Assembly: GCA_048267305.1 (NCBI GenBank)
Contig: JBLWXT010000018.1
Coordinates: forward strand, 9,365-73,364
Length of the DNA stretch: 64,000 nucleotides
Direction: 5' to 3'
From: Owenweeksia sp048267305
GTDB lineage: Bacteria; Bacteroidota; Bacteroidia; Flavobacteriales; Schleiferiaceae
Each line of letters opens with the position of its first letter. Position 1 is the first letter of the stretch. This document shows, piece after piece, positions 60,770-64,000 of this stretch. The notes under the pieces are model-generated. The model was not told the DNA's origin, searched no databases, and was given only the letters and a program-made list of their open reading frames with translations. The translations under genes and the position numbers were made by a program.

Positions 60770-60842
60770 GGTGCCTTAGCTCAGTCGGTAGAGCAATGGA
60801 CTGAAAATCCATGTGTCCCTGGTTCGATTCCTGGAGGCACCA
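60770..60842 (+). tRNA. tRNA-Phe (GAA)
   Basis: 73-nt cloverleaf: acceptor stem GGTGCCT/AGGCACC, D-arm with AGCTCAGTCGGTAGAGC, anticodon loop CTGAAAA giving anticodon GAA (Phe), T-arm CCTGGTTCGATTCCTGG, discriminator A. CCA is not encoded (genomic CTA follows). It is immediately upstream of a tyrosine integrase gene, so its 3' part is the likely attachment site. Confidence 0.97.
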
Positions 60843-60870
60843 CTAGAATCTCACTTTCGTGAGCGGTTAT

Positions 60871-60900
60871 AAAGGCCTGGAGCAATCCGGGCCTTTATTA
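60871..60900 (+). terminator. Hairpin downstream of tRNA-Phe
   Basis: AAAGGCCTGGA (60871-60881), loop GCAA, TCCGGGCCTTT (60886-60896): an 11-bp stem with one G-U pair, followed by ATTATT. A second inverted repeat, CTCAC-TTTC-GTGAG, lies at 60850-60863. Probable tRNA terminator with a weak T run. Confidence 0.6.
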
Positions 60901-60923
60901 TTAAAGCTCACTCTTACTGGAAG

Positions 60924-60996
60924 GTCCGTTTTAAATGTCCGCGTTTTGTCTAAAAAAATAGACGAAAAGTGGACGAAGCAAAATTTAAAATGGACG
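60924..60996. repeat. Inverted repeat array before the integrase gene
   Basis: GTCCGTTTTAAAT (60924-60936) and ATTTAAAATGGAC (60983-60995) are inverted copies matching at 12 of 13 bases. Between them, further GTCCG/GTCT units (60937, 60948) face GACG units (60961, 60971) around an AT centre at ~60956. The layout resembles recombinase or excisionase arm-binding sites, or an operator for the integrase gene starting at 61001. Confidence 0.6.
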
Positions 60997-61000
60997 AACT

Positions 61001-62203
61001 ATGCAAAAGATCACTTATTACCTGAAGCCTCGTTCTGATAAACGGACAGACGGCACATCCCTCCTGTACTTATACCTTAGAATTGATGGTGTCGAAAAGC
61101 AAATCAACACAGGAGAACACGTACAACGTAAGCTTTGGGATTTCAAAAAGCGTTGCCTGAAAATTACCAGTAAGAACAAAGCCAGTTTATTAGAACAAGC
61201 TATCGTTCATGAAAAAATTTTGGATACCTGCAGAAATATTATCAGGCAGGCCAAAATGACCGATAACCACAGTCTTACCCACGAATCTTTCGTCAGGGAA
61301 CTAAAGTCTTCCGGAAGAACTTTTGATCTCATACAGTTTACCCGCGATTTCATAGCAGAGAACCCGCTCTCCTGGTCCCGAGCGACAGTTCACAGCTATG
61401 AGGGACTATGCACCATTCTTGCGCAAGCTTACAAATCAAACATTACTGCTACCGAAATCCCTGATATAAGGAATAAGATGCAGAAGTACCTTAGCCAGAA
61501 AGGTGACTCTCCTAATACCATCATTAAGAGGCATAAACAAATTAAGAGTATGCTCAAGCGGGCCAGAAAAGCTGGATACCTACTTGATGATCCTTACGAA
61601 GACCCCATAGGCATTATCAAAGGCCATCGCAATTATTTAAATCTTATGGAACTTCAAAATACCATTGATCTATTTAATGACAGACAGCTACCAAAAAACT
61701 TACAGTCCACACTGGCACAATTTCTATTCAGCTGCTTTACAGGTTGCCGCTATAGCGACATGAAACAGCTTACCCATCGCAATATAGTTGGTGAATTACT
61801 CGAATATGTAGCCGTAAAAACAGCCCGATTTAATAAGGTAGTGCAAGCTCCTTTGCCTGACATAGCTAGAGTATTAATACCTAATCGAATGGGTAGACTA
61901 TTTGACATGAAGACAGGTCAGGTTATTAATAGGCATCTGAAAAGGATATTCGTTATGCTAAACATTAATAAACATATTACCTTCCATTGCGCACGGCACA
62001 CGTTTGGTTCGCTGTATATTTATCTGGGAGGAGACATTACCAACTTACAACAAATAATGGCTCATTCACATATCGACACAACCATGGAATATGTGAAGCT
62101 AGCCAAACGCATGGAGGCTCATGACCTAAAGCTATTTGATAAAGCCTTTGGGGAAAAAATGGGAGTAATTACTAAGGGGAATGCGTTATGGAGGAAAGTC
62201 TAA
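61001..62203 (+). CDS. Tyrosine-recombinase integrase
   Basis: 400 residues: arm-type DNA-binding domain (1-85; YLKPRSDKRTDGTSLLYLYL), SAM-like core-binding domain (~105-205) and catalytic domain (~215-385). All catalytic residues are found: Arg250 (FTGCRYSDMKQLTH), Lys273 (VKTARFNK), His329-x2-Arg332 (FHCARHTFGSL), His355 (MAHSHIDT) and Tyr364 (TMEYVKLA). It probably drove integration of a mobile element into the adjacent tRNA-Phe. It is full length and looks functional, unlike the genes to its right. Confidence 0.95.
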   Translation: MQKITYYLKPRSDKRTDGTSLLYLYLRIDGVEKQINTGEHVQRKLWDFKKRCLKITSKNKASLLEQAIVHEKILDTCRNIIRQAKMTDNHSLTHESFVRELKSSGRTFDLIQFTRDFIAENPLSWSRATVHSYEGLCTILAQAYKSNITATEIPDIRNKMQKYLSQKGDSPNTIIKRHKQIKSMLKRARKAGYLLDDPYEDPIGIIKGHRNYLNLMELQNTIDLFNDRQLPKNLQSTLAQFLFSCFTGCRYSDMKQLTHRNIVGELLEYVAVKTARFNKVVQAPLPDIARVLIPNRMGRLFDMKTGQVINRHLKRIFVMLNINKHITFHCARHTFGSLYIYLGGDITNLQQIMAHSHIDTTMEYVKLAKRMEAHDLKLFDKAFGEKMGVITKGNALWRKV

Positions 62204-62370
62204 TTCAAGGAAATGATTACGCCAATCACCACCCCGATAATAGTCAATGCCAGATAAAATGCCAGCACATTAACTACAAATTTCAAACTCTTATCTATTG
62301 ATCTTTGATGGATGTAATTGAGTTCTAAAAGTCTTCTGTCACTCAAATCCTGAATATTCTTATTTTTCAT
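62200..62370 (-). CDS. Small single-helix membrane protein
   Basis: 56 residues from ATG 62370: a polar N-terminus (KNKNIQDLSDRRLLELNYIH) and one C-terminal helix (VNVLAFYLALTIIGVVIGVI). Its end overlaps the integrase stop by 4 bp on the opposite strand. It lies 30 bp after the phage-like gene. Function unknown; holin-like size and topology are possible but unproven. Confidence 0.5.
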   Translation of the reverse strand: MKNKNIQDLSDRRLLELNYIHQRSIDKSLKFVVNVLAFYLALTIIGVVIGVIISLN

Positions 62371-62399
62371 AAATATGAGATTTAGTGTACCCGAAAATA

Positions 62400-63296
62400 T
62401 CAAATTAATTTTAACCTGAACTCAGCTCTCACAGTGTCTTCACCATCAATTATACTCTCTACTTCATCAACGAGAAACTTTACATTATTGATGTGAAAGG
62501 GCTCTTCAATGTTCATCCGGGAGAGGAAGGCTTTAGGGATATTACAAATGGCTATGTACGTTCTATTGTCGCGCACTAACCAAACCAGCCATTGACTCCA
62601 AAGAGTTCCTATGGAAAGAGGATCTGCAGAAATACGCATATCCAAACCCTCAGCACCTTCAATATATTTGTGATCTGCTGTAGGCAAAGTATTCGCTGTA
62701 CCATTGAAAAATCCGATTCTAAGCTTTTTCATTTTTGTGGCTCCCGTATCGTAAATCGATGAGAATGCCTTGCCATAAAACATGCAGGTAACAGCCTTTG
62801 TACCACCATTATCTACTTCACCTGTAAGCATAGGATGCGTTTTAAGGTCTATGCTCTCATATTTAAAATCTTCAGGAGGCTCTAACAAAAATGTGGCTTG
62901 GCCAGTTTCAGAAACCAGTAAACAGTTTTGATGTAAAGGATCTTTCAAATCCTGTTCTTCTGACGAAAAGGAATCGTAGCTCACCAGGTATCTTTTCCTT
63001 TCTTCATAGGCCACTTCCTTCTTTTCAAAATAAGGGGATAAATCCTGAGTACTTTGATGGCTCAGTATCTTATTCCTAAAATTAAATGACACTACTTTAT
63101 TGATCCGATCCAGATCCATCCTCAAATTAAAACCCTGCATCATTTCCTTTAGCATGTCAACGAATTTCATTTCAGGAAGAAAACGGCCACAATCTCCCAA
63201 GGGATCAAAAACCGCTTCCGGAACCCTATTCATACTAAAGCTTACTTCCGCATCGGTAACATCAATAATAGTTTTATAAGTAGCTGGAGATACCAC
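62400..63296 (-). CDS. Phage-like protein, probably N-terminally truncated
   Basis: At least 298 residues from GTG 63296; the frame is open back to a stop at 63336 with no ATG. Sequence such as FDPLGDCGRFLPEMKFVDML, INKVVSFNFRNKILSHQSTQ, LSPYFEKKEVAYEERKRYLV and FLLEPPEDFKYESIDLKTHP recalls a family of structural proteins of Bacteroidota prophages, which I remember as longer at the N-terminus; that assignment is from memory. The upstream 150 bp show coding-like fragments in other frames, as if the gene had been broken. It belongs to the tRNA-Phe element. Confidence 0.5.
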   Translation of the reverse strand: MVSPATYKTIIDVTDAEVSFSMNRVPEAVFDPLGDCGRFLPEMKFVDMLKEMMQGFNLRMDLDRINKVVSFNFRNKILSHQSTQDLSPYFEKKEVAYEERKRYLVSYDSFSSEEQDLKDPLHQNCLLVSETGQATFLLEPPEDFKYESIDLKTHPMLTGEVDNGGTKAVTCMFYGKAFSSIYDTGATKMKKLRIGFFNGTANTLPTADHKYIEGAEGLDMRISADPLSIGTLWSQWLVWLVRDNRTYIAICNIPKAFLSRMNIEEPFHINNVKFLVDEVESIIDGEDTVRAEFRLKLI

Positions 63297-63813
63297 CCCG
63301 ACATATATTTTACCATGCTTGAGCGCTGATCCAGTTTATAATCTACCTCCGGTAGGGTAAATAAAATTCTATGACAATGGGAAAGTACTGCTCGTTACGG
63401 TTACGATTGGCCAGGCAGAAAAGTGAGATGTGGGAAATATCACTGTATCCCAAAAAAATTAGTAGATCAGATGAGAAAGGCAAAAAAACACGAAAATTTT
63501 AAATATTAATTTTATTTAATACATTAGCCGTAACCAATTATTCACCAAATAAAACCTATAAGCGAAAGGTATTATCATCCTTAATATATCTAACGCAACA
63601 CCAAACCGAAAAATCTCCCATATTATTATTTACAACGGATACATCGTCAATTGATGTAACATCCTTGTTATGCTCTATAAAGCAATTTTAGAAGCAGAAT
63701 TTAAGCATCACATTGTGTGATGAAATTTACCTGTGGAGTCCAGAAACCACAATAATAAACGGGGCGATAATCTGAAAAGCCTTAAGAGTAAGAAACAACC
63801 AATTATACCAATT
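63297..63813. other. Decayed-looking region of the integrated element
   Basis: ~515 bp with no convincing gene. On the minus strand short frames (such as NRNEQYFPIVIEFYLP near 63350-63420) look coding but are interrupted. On the plus strand a 43-codon frame starts at 63371 (MTMGKYCSLRLRLARQKS, ends 63502). A short inverted repeat, CATCACA-TTG-TGTGATG, lies at 63706-63722 just before the next small frame and could be an operator. The region is clearly more AT-rich than the core chromosome to the left. Confidence 0.4.
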
Positions 63814-63954
63814 ATGACACCCGAAAAAGAAAAACAAGTTCTAGAGAGTTTGTACGATCGACTATTCGATGCAGTTACTTATTCTCCAGATGGAAAAGTA
63901 GCTCCTTGGCACAAAGACACCACGGATCAGCGTAATTTTATGGGGAGAAGCTAA
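63814..63954 (+). CDS. Short frame resembling the N-terminus of a phage protein
   Basis: 46 residues from ATG 63814 (an in-frame GTG lies at 63733). The start MTPEKEKQVLESLYDRLFDA, then VTYSPDGKVAPWHKDTT, resembles what I recall as the N-terminus of a longer Bacteroidota phage-related protein. Here it stops early at NFMGRS, which would make it a truncated remnant. Alternatively it is an unrelated small protein. Confidence 0.4.
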   Translation: MTPEKEKQVLESLYDRLFDAVTYSPDGKVAPWHKDTTDQRNFMGRS

Positions 63955-64000
63955 TTTCAGGCAAATATTTTTTCCATTCTAAAGAGGAACAAAGAAACAT

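Noticed and set aside
60843..64000. CRISPR array or defence system next to the integrase
   Set aside because: No regularly spaced direct repeats and no recognisable nuclease, methylase or other defence protein in this part of the window.

Overview
This 64 kb window reads as a chromosome segment of a Bacteroidota bacterium, most probably order Flavobacteriales. The evidence is threefold. Several promoters match the Bacteroidota sigma-A pattern TTG-N19-TAnnTTTG. Secreted proteins end in type IX secretion (T9SS) sorting domains. A TonB-dependent receptor/DUF4249 lipoprotein pair and typical flavobacterial gene orders are present. I would not name a genus. Coding density is high; one tRNA is present, no rRNA genes and no CRISPR array.

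Layout. 1-7.3 kb: truncated SulP anion transporter, a MarR-regulated DOMON/NTF2-like cassette, an unknown exported protein, an SGNH-hydrolase/PKD/T9SS protein and a lipoprotein serine hydrolase. 7.3-14.3 kb: a stress module of acetyl-CoA hydrolase/CoA-transferase, two universal stress proteins, a PAS histidine kinase, a receiver-Crp/Fnr fusion regulator and Hsp20. 14.3-31 kb: mostly housekeeping and metabolism (mdh, purT, ppa, ssb, glyA, fumarylacetoacetase) mixed with transporters, small unknown genes and a GAF/PAS kinase. 31-36 kb: a large multi-PAS kinase with a single-domain response regulator, then an rhlE-type helicase with a structured leader. 36-44.4 kb: His-rich lipoprotein, rsh (ppGpp), a Fur-family gene, purA, an OstA-like protein, a CAP protein and a thioredoxin-fold protein. 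44.4-52.8 kb: flavodoxin-like oxidoreductase, TonB receptor/DUF4249, a lipoprotein with an HExxH motif, and a thioredoxin-ApbE fusion followed by DUF4266 and DUF3570 genes. 52.8-60.7 kb: a leftward envelope operon (coaX, FadL-like porin, TPR protein, lptC, small membrane protein, CBS/CorC-type protein, PpiD/SurA-type foldase). 60.7-64 kb: tRNA-Phe, a tyrosine integrase and phage-like, probably decayed genes, i.e. the left edge of an integrated element running past the window.

The most striking observation is a self-consistent regulatory code in the 7.3-14.2 kb stress module. Four promoters (CoA-transferase, both universal stress proteins, Hsp20) carry a TGAC-N4-GTCA-type palindrome whose centre lies exactly 29.5 bp from the start of a TAnnTTTG-like -7 element. 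Each also has a second palindrome 22-23 bp farther upstream. This is class II Crp/Fnr activator geometry, and the obvious candidate regulator, a receiver-Crp fusion, is encoded in the middle of the cluster. Other notable points are a perfect 14-bp terminator-type hairpin inside the lptC signal-peptide codons, a MarR palindrome placed on its own -33 element, and the thioredoxin-ApbE/DUF4266/DUF3570 set.
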